Below are positions 42,745 to 54,130 of a stretch of DNA of 64,000 nt, piece by piece. How positions within the stretch are numbered: position 1 is the stretch's first letter; the number at the start of each line of letters is the position of its first letter. Source of the DNA: Carettochelys insculpta (taxonomy: Eukaryota > Chordata > Testudines > Carettochelyidae); contig NC_134138.1 in the NCBI RefSeq assembly GCF_033958435.1, positions 10,614,001 through 10,678,000 of the forward strand, in the 5' to 3' direction. Made by a program: the position numbers and the translations under genes. A model generated the notes under the pieces. It had not been told where the DNA came from and searched no databases. It saw only the letters and a program-made list of their open reading frames with translations.

Positions 42745-42975
42745 AGGAGGCTAGGATCTAAGAGACCCTGAGTTCTAATCCTGCCTCTCCCATGACCAGC
42801 TTGTGTCACCTTAGTGTCCCAGATTTGCTACCCAAGGGCATTTTTAAAAATGTGCCCCTGAAGTGTACCATGGTGACTACCTTCCCAAGTGTATTGTGAG
42901 GATGAGGCAGCAGCATTAGTACAAAACTTTGAAGGCATAACATGTGAGATGCTGTAATCAGCATGCTCTTATGCA
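42745..42975 (+). repeat. SINE, diverged
   Basis: CTAAGAGACCCTGAGTTCTAATCCTGCC has a B-box-like core. TGTATTGTGAGGATGAGGCAG matches the body seen at 5290-5310. Confidence 0.6.
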
Positions 42976-43419
42976 TCAGTGTCCCTTAACTTTTCTCTGG
43001 AGGGACCGTTTCTGCTGCAGAGAGGGCATTTCAGTATTACTCATTCAGTTCAGGATGCTTGAGCTGGGAAACACAGAATGAGTGACAGTTGCAAGAGTGG
43101 GTTTTTGTGGCAAGGTGCGCCCCGCCCTCCACTCTGCACCCCAGAAAGGTAGAACCTTGGGTGAAAGGGGCCTGGATGAGGGAAATAAGCCTGGGGCATG
43201 GCACTGTACCCTCAAGCCCTCAGAGGCATTTTGAAAGGGCCCTGGGTTTTGGTTACCACCATTGCCACAGTAGTAGTGGTGGTGGCTGGGATCTCTGGGC
43301 CCCTTTGAAATGTTGGGCTCTGGTGCATTTGTCTCCTTCCTCTCCATCCACTGTCTGCAGGCCTGGAGCAATCCACTTCTGACTGCTGTGAGTCAGAGGT
43401 TTAGCAATGCCCTTGGCAA
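42976..43419. other. Unassigned stretch
   Basis: GC-richer sequence with no recognised family or gene. Confidence 0.4.
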
Positions 43420-44830
43420 GGAGTTGTGCCCTCCATCAATGGCTCTATCCTCCATGAACCTCTCCAGTTCATTTCTTCAGTGTTCTTTCACCTTTGGCCA
43501 CCACAATCCCGATGGCAATGAGTTCCACAGCTTGGTTGATATTGTGTGAAAAAGTACTTCTTGTTTGTGCTAAGTCTGCTGCCTTTCATCAGCTGACCTA
43601 TGGCTTATGTATTCTGGGAAAGGGTAAACAACACATCTGTCTCTTTAGCCTTTCCTTGTACAGAAGCAGCTGCATACTCTTGATAGTTTTTTGTGGCCCT
43701 TCTTAGAATCTTTTTCAATTCTACTATGCCCCTTTTAGGATAGAGCAATCAGGACTCAATACAATATCCAAGAAGTGGGTGCACAATGGTTTTATATGGT
43801 GGCATCCTGATATTTTCTGCCTTATTTCCAATCCCTTTCCTAATAGTTGCTAACATACTATTATCCTTTGTGACTGCTGCTGCTTATTGAGTGGAAGTTT
43901 GCTGACACCTAGCCAGGATGCCTCCAAGATCCCTTGGTAGTAATAGTTAATTTGGAACACATTGTATGTGTATAACTGTTTTTTTATAGTTTTTATTATT
44001 TTGCACTTCTGGATATTCAATTTAATCTGCCATTTTATTGCCCAGTCCGCCAGTTTCGTAAGATCGCTCTATAATACCTCTCAGACAGCTTTGTACTTAG
44101 CTATCTTGAATAATTTTGTATCCTTCTTATCCCACGACTACTTGGTTTCCTTAAGAACCTTTGGCCAGGCACCTTGTTAAATCCTTTCAATAAATACACG
44201 TGTATTATATCAGCAGTATCACCTTTATCCACATATATGTTGATCCCCTACCCCGAGACTTCTAATAGATTGATGCAGTGTGACTTTCCTTTATGGAAGC
44301 CAGGTTGACTCTTCTCCAACATATCATGTTCATTTATGTATTTGATGCAGGTTGAACCTCCGTAGTTAAGCACTCTCTGGTCTGGCAAAATCCGTGGTCC
44401 GGCATGATTTTAGTTAGTCAGATGTCCACTTATCGTGGGTGTGGCCAAGTTTCCTGCAGTCCACTAAAGTTTATTTACAGCCACCAGCACCAGTTCTCAG
44501 TGTTCTGTGCTGTTATTTAGCTCAAATTCATCTCCAAATGTCTTCTGAAAGCCCGGTAAGCAGTGGAAGTGCTGGTAATGTTATGAGACAATATTGATCT
44601 CCTGTGGTCCAGGCAATACTTTGGTTCAGCACTGGTCAGGTCCCAAGGGTGCTGGACTAGAGAGTTTCAAAATGTAATTCTGTCTTGTACTATAGTACTA
44701 GGCTACTGAAGTTAGGGTGATTGACCTGTAATTACCAGGAAGGGCTCCAGAGTCCTCTAAAAGAATCAACATTGCATTAGATAATTTTCAGATGCCTGGT
44801 AAAGCTAAGATTCCAGAAGGAGGTGCAGGA
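43420..44830 (-). mobile_element. Long ancient CR1 (L3-like), split by the TTGAA repeat
   Basis: From GATGGCAATGAGTTCCACAG (C-terminal coding, reversed) through the RT-motif-C zone near 44000-44120 to the TTCCTTTATGGAAGCCAGGTTGACT segment at 44288. It resumes after 44670 with TAATTCTGTCTTGTACTATAG and CTGAAGTTAGGGTGATTGACCTGTAATT. This is the longest LINE remnant of its age class here; no open frame is left. Confidence 0.75.
44352..44670. repeat. TTGAA-ended repeat, copy 2 (intact)
   Basis: Starts TTGAACCTCCGTAGTTAAGC and ends GAGAGTTTCAA, reversed TTGAAACTCTCTAGTCCAGC, an imperfect TIR. It matches both halves of copy 1 and supplies the empty site GCAGTGGAAGTGCTGG for the Harbinger insertion. 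It lies within CR1. No clear target duplication is visible here. Confidence 0.8.
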
Positions 44831-45384
44831 ATGTATAACCTTCCCCCTACACAATTATAAGTGCATTGAAATAGCAGTTGTTTGGGAAGAAATAGATAAC
44901 ATCAAGGAATCCTACCATTTCCACTTGTGAGTAGGACTATAAGCATCCATAAAAGCAGTTTAGATAACATATACATGCTTTTTAAGGAAAAAAAAATAAA
45001 AAATGCTCTAATTATTATTCTTTTAGCTATCCTTACGTGCACTCTTGCTTTAGGCTCTTGGCAAATGAAATCAAGGAAAAGAAGAAGTATATTTTCATTA
45101 ACAAGCTTCAGAGGCTAAAAATTTCTTTCAACTGCATAATTCAAAGAAATCAGAAATAGAAAGAGAGCGAGAGAGAGAAGGAACCAAAAGAGGCAATGAA
45201 AAATATTCCATTGCTAATTGAATGTTTGCAGTATTGCAATTAATACACATCAGTCTAATCAATAGATGATTGTATGCAGAACAGATTTTTGCAGTAGTAG
45301 GCTCAGTGTGATTTGCGGAACGGTCAGACCTATTTTGGGAGAACTTCATACATTTTTCAGTGGACAGCTTGCCAAAAATTAGCT
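44831..45384. other. Unassigned AT-rich stretch
   Basis: No gene. 45205-45280 has homeodomain-like words (GCTAATTGAATG, GCAATTAATACAC, TCTAATCAATAGATGATTG). Confidence 0.4.
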
Positions 45385-45397
45385 GTCTGAAAAATGC

Positions 45398-45523
45398 ACC
45401 TGATGAAGCGGGTCTCTGCCCATGAAAGCTTATGGTCCAACGTATCTGTTAGTCTATAAAATGCCACAGGACTTCTTGTTGTTCTCGAAGATACGGACTA
45501 ACACGGCTACCTCTCTGATACCA
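45398..45523 (+). mobile_element. Penelope terminal fragment with perfect 13-bp duplication
   Basis: GTCTGAAAAATGC flanks both sides (45385-45397 and 45524-45536). The insert is GATGAAGCGGGTCTCTGCCC to CTAACACGGCTACCTCTCTG, a forward 3' terminus without any coding sequence. Confidence 0.93.
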
Positions 45524-45928
45524 GTCTGAAAAATGCCATTCAAGTAGGTCCACTGTCCATATGAGCTTGATTCTGTCATCTGATGAAGATCAGCCAAAGC
45601 AGGGAGTTGGTTAATATCCTCTTACTACCAAATGTGAAGTCAAAGAAGTTTCTTTTCTGTTTTGTATGGATGAGAGATAAATCTGTGCACACTCTGGGCC
45701 ATCAGACTCCTTGCAGTAGGACAGGCTGAGGGGTGGCATGCTGCCTGAACCAGGCTCCAAAGTCCTTATTGGGTATTTTCCTTAGTCCTTCTTCAGCCAA
45801 CATCCCATGACTTCAATGACTGAGTAACAGTCTTAGATTTTGGGTGTTTTTCAATATGGGTACAAAGATACAAAGCTCCAGCAACATTAATTACATAGCT
45901 GGTGTTCACATACCTGAATTCAGGCTTC

Positions 45929-46124
45929 TGTGCTATCTCCACTGATGGAGGTCGACAGGATCAAATGCTTCCATTGATTTCACTTACTCCTATCGAGGGG
46001 CAGGAGTACTGATGCCAAAGCTGCCCACGGTGAGTTTGATTTAGCACCTCCTTACCAGGCGTGCAAAATCGAACTCCAGATCACCCAATGCAGTTTTGAT
46101 CTTCCTGGAAGTGTAGACTCAGTC
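45929..46124. mobile_element. Candidate MITE
   Basis: The right end GGAAGTGTAGACTCAGTC and the left ATCTCCACTGATGG fit the TIR style loosely. TCGA-rich interior. No target duplication. Confidence 0.45.
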
Positions 46125-47619
46125 TATGTCCCAAGAAGAAGGCTATCAGTCATTCTTGAGACAGGAATTATTGGGTTAAATATTCTGTAGGACCAATGAC
46201 TGTCAAAGGAGCCAAAAGAGAAGGAAATTTGCTGCTTGAATTATTTCCTTCTGACGAAATATCTTTGCTATAAACTGTCTGAACCAGACTTAATCTTGGA
46301 CTTCAAACAAGAGAATGAATAAGAGGAAGAATCAGTTTCTACAATACTTCCCTTCCTAATACTTCCCTTTATACCAAGTAGACATCCAATTTTTTGCTAC
46401 ACATTGCCCTATGGTCTCCAAAGCATCTTGAGGTTAGTAATAATAATACCTGAATAGAGAACACAGGGCAGGGCATTTCAATATAAGCTACTAAAAGCCA
46501 GAGAGATTAAAGGAATTGGTTCCAGTACAGAATTTGTGTTTGCAAAGTTTTCCTTTACTGCAATATCCAAGCTGCATCCTGGAGAAGAAGAAAGTAGTAG
46601 TGATTAATGGAAAACTAAATACTTCAAGGTTCCAGTAGTCAGAAATTTGTAACAAATTAACTTTATGGATAATTATTAACCCAGTAAACTTCTTGGGAGC
46701 ACATACTGGGAAGAGTTCTGTGATTTGTCTTGAGAATCACAGTTTCCTTGGCAGGAAGTCAGAATGTTATAGTACGAAGTGGCATGATTGTTGAAGGTCT
46801 CATTAAAGAGACAAAGTACTGAATGAGCATGACAGAGGACTAGACCTGCTGTGTGATTTATACATTCATAATAAGAGTGATCTTTGCCACCTCAAATTTT
46901 GCCTGTGCCTGATACTTGAGATGGATGATCGGATGAAATTATGAGACAATAGGAATGCCCTGGGATTTCTAAATGCGCATGTTGTTAGGGGCAGAGAGTA
47001 CGAAATTCACAGACTGTTCTTACTCTAATCTGGGAATGAAATGCAAGACTGAGAGGAAAATAAACTCCATTGCAAAAGGAAGTTAATTAATTAATTAATT
47101 AATTAGTTAATTAATTGTTCTAGTCCTTGAAGCCAGCAAAGGTGATGGTGATGATATTATTATTATTATTATTACTACTACTACTACTACTACTAATAAT
47201 AATAATAATAATTAAAAAATCCTGGGACTGATTTTCAGTAATTAGTTTTCCTGTGTTTGGGACAAAGAGGAAGAGGGCAAGAGAGGCCAGGCCATTCTAG
47301 TGTTCCTTTTTTTCTGGGGCTGTGCGAGGGCCTGCCTAGCTCTTGGTGTAAATTAGAGAAATCTCATGACTTCTCCGAATTAGACCGTGTTTCTTATCAT
47401 CCCCTATGGGACCTGGGAAGAAGAGAATAGCCAAACAGGAAGTAGGTGCAGGGCTGCTGGGAACAGGGCTGTCTTACAGATCTTGCAGCAACTTTACACA
47501 AACTGGGGTGGGTTCCCTGCCATGGGGCTATTCTGAGGGGACCATTTCCACACACTTCAAGGTCCATTTGGGCTGTTGGAGCAAGTCAGAGAGAATCAGG
47601 CTTCCTCACTTGGTGCAAA
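46125..47619. other. Unassigned stretch with microsatellites
   Basis: No gene. A TTAA-type tract lies at 47085-47118 and a compound ATT/ACT/AAT triplet tract at 47152-47212. Confidence 0.6.
47085..47216. repeat. Compound AT-rich microsatellites
   Basis: TTAA units followed 35 bases later by (ATT)n, (ACT)n and (AAT)n in direct succession. Confidence 0.95.
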
Positions 47620-47740
47620 AGGACTACCAAGCTCAGCGGTTGAGGAATGTGGACTTAAGGTCTTATTCTACAATACATTGGCTGTGGGACCTTGAGCAAG
47701 GAACGGTGACCTTGATTTGTAAGTTTGGGACAACTGTCCC
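47620..47740 (+). repeat. SINE fragment
   Basis: CCAAGCTCAGCGGTTGAGG is an A-box-like head; TGGCTGTGGGACCTTGAGCAAGG is the SINE body. It pairs with the copy at 48.6 kb. Confidence 0.6.
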
Positions 47741-48559
47741 AAATCTCCAGAAGATCTCTCACGTGCAAAATTTGGGATGTGTACATGCCAGAGCAAGCTG
47801 GTGTCTGAGAAGCTACTTTCTCACCTTTGGGAATAAAAGGCAAAAAAACAAAACAAAACAGTGACTGATAGCTAAGGAGTTGGGGAGGACTGATGTGGAG
47901 AGACTCAGAACTGCAAGGCCGCTGGTGTCACCTTATAGGAAGTAAAGGGGCTGGCGAGGACCAGGATGAGACCTGATGCTTGTGGGTGGGTTTCTGGAAT
48001 CAGGGATCTGAACCGTAGCTTCACATTATAAAGCCCCTCAGGATTTCAGGACAGGTGCTGACACAATTCTTTATTGGTTGAAGTGGTTCCCAAAACATCA
48101 CCTTGGCTCCTGGTGTCCCATCTCTCCCAGGTGCAAGGAAGTAAACCATGTGCCAAGAGCAGAAAGGGCTGTGAAAGAGCATAACTCAAGTCTCCACTGG
48201 CACAACATCACTAATGGACCTTATGTTATTGGTTTAGATGAGACCTGCTCCTCAGCAGTTCTTATTTACACCAGGGCCAGGAAGTGCAGGGTTGGAGGAG
48301 CACTGTGGGCTGCCTAAAGCCATCCCTTTGGACTCTCTCCCATCTCTACAGTATCCTTAGCAAGACCTTGGCCCAGGGGAGACTCCAACCATGAATATTT
48401 AGAAGTATGAGTGCTGTGATAGCAGGTACAGCGACTGGCATGCCAGAGATCTCTCCTCACAGGCAATCGTGCAAAGCTTCTTGGCTTTTGGTGCAAACCC
48501 ACAAAGGATCAGCTGGAACTCAGAAACAGAGCAAATATAAAAGTAGCAGAAGAATTGTC

Positions 48560-48740
48560 CAGATTGCTATTCTAGCGGTTGAGTTATGTGGACTTGAGCC
48601 CTTCTCCTACAACTAATTTGCTGTGGTACCTAGAGAAAGGAGCTACGTTCTTCATTTGTAAGTTTGGGGCAATTTTACTTTCCTTCCTCACAATGATGGA
48701 TAAATAAATTGTGAGGCACTCAGCTATTATAGTATTGGGA
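48560..48740 (+). repeat. SINE fragment
   Basis: TAGCGGTTGAGTTATGTGGACTTGAG and TCATTTGTAAGTTTGGGGCAATTTTA parallel the 47.6-kb copy. Confidence 0.6.
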
Positions 48741-49424
48741 GTTATATAACTACATGAGATAGCTTTGTGTGCGATACGAGCATGGAGAACTCTGTTTTTG
48801 TTTTGTTACCAGGCCTTCAAGTTCCCTGATTTAAACCTATAATCCTGCTGACCCCTTTGCAGTCATTTTCTTGGATTTGTGATTCTCTTTAATGAGAGGT
48901 ATTATCTGGATTCCTACCTGAAAGATCTTGTCTTGTTACTGAATTCATAATCCCAAGAGAAATCCATTTATGGCCAACTTTTAAAATGCCGAAAGGGTAC
49001 AGTAAGCAAGCTCCTCTGAGAGACTGAGGTACATAGTCTCCCACAAAGAACTATATTTGTGTCTTTTTTCAGCTCAGATCCCAGTACAGTGATCAAGTAA
49101 CTAGTGGATTTGGCTGCCCAATGTTAAACATCTTAACAGAGACTTGTTTGTGGAGGAGATGGGAGCTGGAGATGTCAGGTTCTTTTTAAGGTGTCTTAAT
49201 TTGAGCATCAAAAATTAAGCCCTCCCCTGTCATTATCCCAATTCGATTATTAGAAGTAATGAATTACCAATGAACCAAAGATTACATTAGATAATACATC
49301 TCAAATGGTATGTTCAAAGCCTGCCACCACACAAAGGGAGGTAAGTGATCAGGGATCAAAAGACTGTGGTGTGTGGTTTGGCTTTTTAGACAAATTTCTG
49401 ATAAAAACATGAGGAGAAAGGCTG
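48741..49424. other. Unassigned stretch
   Basis: No supported gene or repeat. Confidence 0.45.
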
Positions 49425-49575
49425 GTCATGTGCTTATGGCTCTACACTGGGGTTTGGGAGATCTAGATCCCATTGCATTCCCTGAAACAAACTCCCTGTG
49501 TAATCTTAGGCAAGCCACTTTAATCTCTCCAGGTCTCTATTCCTCACATGTACAACGAGCCTTTGTCTAGACTGT
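49425..49575 (+). repeat. SINE fragment
   Basis: TGTAATCTTAGGCAAGCCACTTTAATCTC is the common SINE body. The LINE at 49580 inserts into or abuts its 3' end. Confidence 0.6.
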
Positions 49576-49579
49576 AAAC

Positions 49580-49920
49580 TGCCCAGTTGCGCTACAAATA
49601 TGTCTGCAAGAGAGACCTCAGAGAGGTAGACATCGAGCTGGACAACTGGGAAGAACTAGCAGACAACCACAGCAGATGGAGGCAGGGGTTACACAAGGGC
49701 CTTCAGAAGGGCGATATGAGGATCAGACAGCTAGCAGAGGAGAAGCAAGCGCACAGAAAACACACTAAGGACTTTCCAGACACCCACCACATCTGCAAGA
49801 GATGCAGCAAGGATTGTCACTCTCGTGTGGGTCGTCATAGTCACAGTAAACACTGTAAATGAAGTCCTCAATTGAAACTTTAAAGGGCGCGATCCATAGT
49901 CTATGCAGACTGAAGGATGC
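49580..49920 (+). mobile_element. Non-CR1 LINE 3' end
   Basis: Contains the C-terminal codons of the LINE ORF and the 3' UTR ending GCGATCCATAGTCTATGCAGACTGAAGGATGC. About 95 percent identical by eye to 54.7-55.05 kb. Strongly 5'-truncated. Confidence 0.85.
49587..49862 (+). pseudogene. LINE ORF C-terminus with Cys/His cluster
   Basis: 91 residues: the basic helix-rich region (DLREVDIELDNWEELADNHS and LHKGLQKGDMRIRQLAEEKQ) and the terminal HICKRCSKDCHSRVGRHSHSK with following Cys, a CxxC...HxxxH/C-type zinc-binding end. The copy at 54.1 kb has lost this end to a frameshift. Confidence 0.75.
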
Positions 49921-50543
49921 CTACTAAACTCATCAGTGCAGGACCTGTGTTTTTACTGCAGAGCCTAGTATGGAACTGGCTCTGATCCGGGAGGGGTTTT
50001 TAAGGGAGGTGAATGCAGGCCTGGCCTGACATAAGTGGTTAAACATGGATAAGATCTCATTGATAAGAAAGCAGGAGGAGGGGGATAAATTGATCATCAG
50101 GCTGAAAATGGAATATTTGTGCTAAGATGCATAAATCGGTCAGTAAACAAAGAGACAACACCTGAGTGAGCACACTCTGGGAACTGTTTATGACTATAAC
50201 ACTGATGTCAGTGTGTGAGTCATTAGCAGCCAAGATCAGTCCTCTGACCTCTTGCTTTTAAGGCAGGGCTCTTGTCTGCCTATTTCTTGGCCAAGGCTGT
50301 ATCAAGCTCATCAATCTCTAGCTAGCTTAGGCCCCAAAAGTAGGCGACTGTTAGCCGGTGGCAGGGTACGGAGCGGTGAGGTACCAACTATGCCCTTGTT
50401 ACCCTCTGAGTCTTTAACTGAGAGGCCAGGGAGCTCGTCGCTGCGGGCAGCGACAAGCCAGGCTGACGGATTCCCCTGGGTCCTAAACAACCCAGTTTTT
50501 TACTGCTGGAGCAGGGAGCTCCTAGCACTTTCACCTATAGCCA

Positions 50544-51297
50544 GGCTGTGGTAACCAAACGGTTAAAGTTCTTTTTATTGTGCTGGCTGTTTTGCAGTGA
50601 CAAAGAGCAACAGCAGTCAGGCTCAGATCTAACTAGTTACAAGTTTATTTAAGCTACAGTTATGAGCATGCAGTTACAAAGGCTATTGTCTACTTTTTAT
50701 ATGCTAGCAAAGTACAGGTGTTAACAGGTTACGTTACAATCCAATACAAAGATATCTGTTATCATCTAACACAATGATATCTTAATACAATGACATCTAG
50801 TTACAGAGCTCTAATTCTTTAACTGTGCACACCAAAAAGGAGACCTTAACATGGATATATCTTACCCTCCTTGCATCTCTCGATACCAGTGTAGCCAAGC
50901 CAGATGGGTCACTCAATTCTGCGGAAAGACAAATACGAGGTTGGGCGTCCCCAGTTGCGGACTTCAGGAGGCAATCACCTGACCCAACCAGCAGGTAGTT
51001 GGTGGAGATGCACTCAGAGTTAGAGTGCTGCTGGGCCCACCTTTATACCCCCTTAGGTTACGTATTCTCTTTCTTATCTATGGTGCCAGATTGTACTGGT
51101 CTGTCTTTAGTGACGCCAGTTTTTACAAGGGCAATTCTTACTTAATTTGCACTTGTAAGACAGGAGATAAGCGATTTGGGAGTACAGGACATTCTTTTAC
51201 AGGGGCAGAGATTTCCTCTTCTGGGATGGCTGTGTGGGCATCAAATCCATCAATGCCAGCTGGGGTGATTTCCTGAGGTCCCCCCCATCTCTTGTTG
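50544..51297 (-). mobile_element. Possible LTR, minus strand
   Basis: On the minus strand GGGGTATAAAGG (near 51040) could be a TATA box, and CTTAAATAAACTTG (near 50650) the polyadenylation signal, with ends TGT...ACA. The expected primer binding site next to it is not recognisable and no target duplication is seen. Bases 50000-50543 could be internal leader. Low certainty. Confidence 0.4.
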
Positions 51298-51894
51298 ACA
51301 GTTTGGCCCGTTAGCCTTTTATCTGTACTTTCTGTTTCTCAGGGTCATGATGAGTTAGCACATCTGGGCCTCAATGAGAGACATCAAAGACTGTGCTGTC
51401 AGCAGCTGTTTCCGTGCCCTGTGTGCTTGTGAGGCACCTCAGTGGCGGGGGGGGGGGGCAGCGAGCAAGCTGGCTTGTAAGGGGGAGACTTTTGTCTGGC
51501 TACAGCGACAGAGGGCTATACAGCACAGGCACAGCTTACACTATGAACAAGATAACCATGATCAAATCAGGAATGGAAAGAAAAAGTCAAGAGTAACTTG
51601 TGAATGGACAGCATGTGAAGAAATCATTCTGTTCAGAGACTGAGTGCTAGAAAGAAAGAAGCCTGCTGGATCAATTTGAATGTGTGGCCCACCATATCCC
51701 CACCTCCCACACATGAATCTCATCATAGCTTTGCTGGGTGCCATATAAAGGAATTTGGGTGGCAAGACTGGAGTCAAACTGAGTTTCTGAGAAACCAATT
51801 GGGTGAGGTCCAAAGGGAACCCCAACAGTGCTATCACAACAGAAATATTAAATAGTAACATTGATTCACTGGAAACCAAAATAAAGGAGAGAGA
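51298..51894. other. Unassigned stretch
   Basis: Holds a G10 run at 51450 and no gene. Confidence 0.45.
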
Positions 51895-52435
51895 ATCAAG
51901 CATCTGGAAGATAATAAGGTGATCAGAAACAGTCACCATGGATTTGCAAAGAAGAAATCGTGCCAAACCAAACTGATAGCTTTCTTTGATAGGATAACAA
52001 ACCTTGTGGATAAGGGAGAAGCAGTAGATGTGGTATACCCAGAATTTAATAAAGCATTTGATACAGTCTTGCATGACTTTCTTATAAATAAACTAGGGAA
52101 ATAAAACCCAGACAGGCCTACCTTAAGGTGAGTGCATAACTGGTTGGATAACTGTTCCCAGAGGGTAGTTATCAATTCACTTCATACTGGAAGAGCATAG
52201 CAAGTGGAGTTCCATATAGATATTTTTGGGACTGGATCTGTTCAATATTTTCATCAACGATTTAGATAATGGCATTGAACATATACTTATTAAGTTTGTG
52301 AATGATACCAAGGTGGCAAGGATTGGAAATCCTTTGGAAGATAGGATTATAAGTCAAAATGAGCTGGATAAACTGGAGCAGTGGTCTAGTGGTCTGGGGT
52401 AAATAGAATGAAATTCAATAATCTGCAAGAACTTT
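51895..52435 (+). mobile_element. Old CR1 RT fragment, plus strand
   Basis: NSHHGFAKKKSCQTKLIAFF leads into a degenerate RT motif A (VYPEFNKAFDTV, Asp lost from YLDFSKAFD). Remains of motif B and C regions follow (CCAAGGTGGCAAGGATTGG near 52310). Stops throughout. Confidence 0.75.
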
Positions 52436-52965
52436 CACCTGGGAAAACTTTGTATAGCAATGGGCACTTTCAAGCCACCTCTTCTCCATGCAGTTTTTCA
52501 CGTGATGCTAGCTTTCCTCTCCCAGTTAGAACACTTGAAGGCCAGAGCTCTTTATTTACATTTTGATTCTCCAGACATTCAGATTGTGCCAGACCTCCAA
52601 TCTACAGAATTCCAGAAAATGTGTGAAATAACATCTGAAGAAGAGCTCTGTATAAGTTTGAAAGCACATCTCTTTTACCAGCAGACATTTTTCTACCTTG
52701 TCTTTCTAATATGCTGGGTCCAACAAGGTTCTAAGAACACTGCAAGCAACATTTAAACTGCTAGTTTTGTGAGATTCTTCTTTGCACATTTATCCTTTGG
52801 TGGAAAACTAAAGCTACAGAGCTTCCCACTGAACTAGATAATGAATGAATGAATGAATGAAAGCAAACAACAATCCACTCTGTCCTCTTGTGCTTTACTG
52901 CTTCTGGAAAACCAGAGGAGAATTTCTGGGGGAATGTTTCATGATTACAGTTTCAGAGACCACCT
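52436..52965. other. Unassigned stretch
   Basis: No gene. An AATG tetranucleotide tract lies at 52840-52860. Confidence 0.5.
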
Positions 52966-53280
52966 CACTTAGAATCCTGGGGCTGGAAGGGACCTCAGGA
53001 GAATGTCAAGTCAAGCTCCTTGCCCAAAGCAGGACCACCACTAACCAAATCATCCCAGCCAGAACTTTGCCAAGCTGGGACTTAGAAAACCTCCAGGAAT
53101 GGAGAAAGGAGATTCTACCACCTCTGTAGGTAACACATTCTAGTGCTTCACTCCCCTCCTGGTGAAACAGTTTTTCCCAGTATCCAACCTAGACCTCCCT
53201 CACAGTAACTTGAGATCATTGCTCCTCATTCTGCAATCCATAACTACTGAGAACATCTTCTCTCTGTCCTGTTTTGAGCT
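52966..53280 (-). mobile_element. CR1 LINE 3' end
   Basis: AGAATCCTGGGGCTGGAAGGGACCTCAGGAG is the reversed CR1 3' end. The broken ORF2 C-terminus follows to about 53280. Confidence 0.8.
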
Positions 53281-53892
53281 TGTGGAAAGAATGAATTAGA
53301 ATTGGTAATTGTGCAAACAGAACAAGTGGAGATTGGTATGTTAAGCAATGATAGGAACAAGGGGACAGACAGATCCTCAGCTGGTGTGCAGATAATGCAT
53401 TCTGTTGTCAGTGGAGCTCTACGAATTCACACTGGCCCTGAAATAACTAGTCAATTTACCTTTTCCACAACCAAATTTATTTGCAAACTGATCTTGATCT
53501 GGAGAGGAAATTTTAGACTAACATCATCATTTCTTGTTTCTTCAAAAGCAGCAAGAGGAACAAACTGTCTTGATCTGAAGACCATGCCAGGCTGTAATTT
53601 ACAAGTTGTCAGAGACTTCTATTTTCTTGACCCTTCTACATCTTAGTGAAAGATGGCTTCTGTTCTTTTAAAATCATGGGAATGGAACACATTATTTCAT
53701 TTAAATATTTTGTTTCCTGGCAGCATTTGCCCTGAAAGTTTCAAATCCATTCAACTAGGCTTCAATCTGAGTCCCATTAAAGCTCCACCTTTTGATTCCT
53801 TGATGAGAAGACAAGACTACAACAAAGTAGAGTTCTTGCACCTGGAGTGCATGATAAGCACTGTGAAATCAAACAAACATGAACCCTCTAAG
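53281..53892. other. Unassigned stretch
   Basis: No supported gene or repeat. Confidence 0.45.
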
Positions 53893-54130
53893 GCGTGGTT
53901 TTCAAACTTTTCTGTCTGGTGATCCAGTTGAAGAAAATTGTTGACACCCCTGATCCAATGGAGCTGGGGATGAGGGGTACAGGGTGTGAGAGGAGGCGCG
54001 GGATTGGAGCAAAATGTTGGGATGTGGTCTGTGAAGGAGCAGTTCAGGATGTGGGAGGGGGGCTCTGAACTGGGCAGAGGATTAGGATTCAGGAAGGTTT
54101 CAGGGTTCTGGGTTGCAGGGTGAAGGTTCT
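53893..54130 (+). mobile_element. hAT-type fragment, left end
   Basis: GGCGTGGTTTTCAAACTTTTCTGTCTGGTGATCC and AGTTGAAGAAAATTGTTGAC match the usual left end of CAGTGGTTTTCAAACTT hAT elements. It is cut by the LINE at 54138. Confidence 0.6.

Noticed and set aside
47085..47216. Direct-repeat array considered as CRISPR-like
   Set aside because: Pure microsatellite, with no spacers, and a eukaryotic context.
47406..47864. 152-residue open frame with ATG
   Set aside because: No domain, low-complexity end, and it runs through a recognisable SINE body. Chance ORF.
50544..51297. Complete provirus
   Set aside because: No gag, pol or env similarity and no primer site. Only a tentative LTR is kept in the features.
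51562..52074. 170-residue minus-strand ORF
   Set aside because: Opposite strand of an old CR1 RT fragment. No protein-family match.
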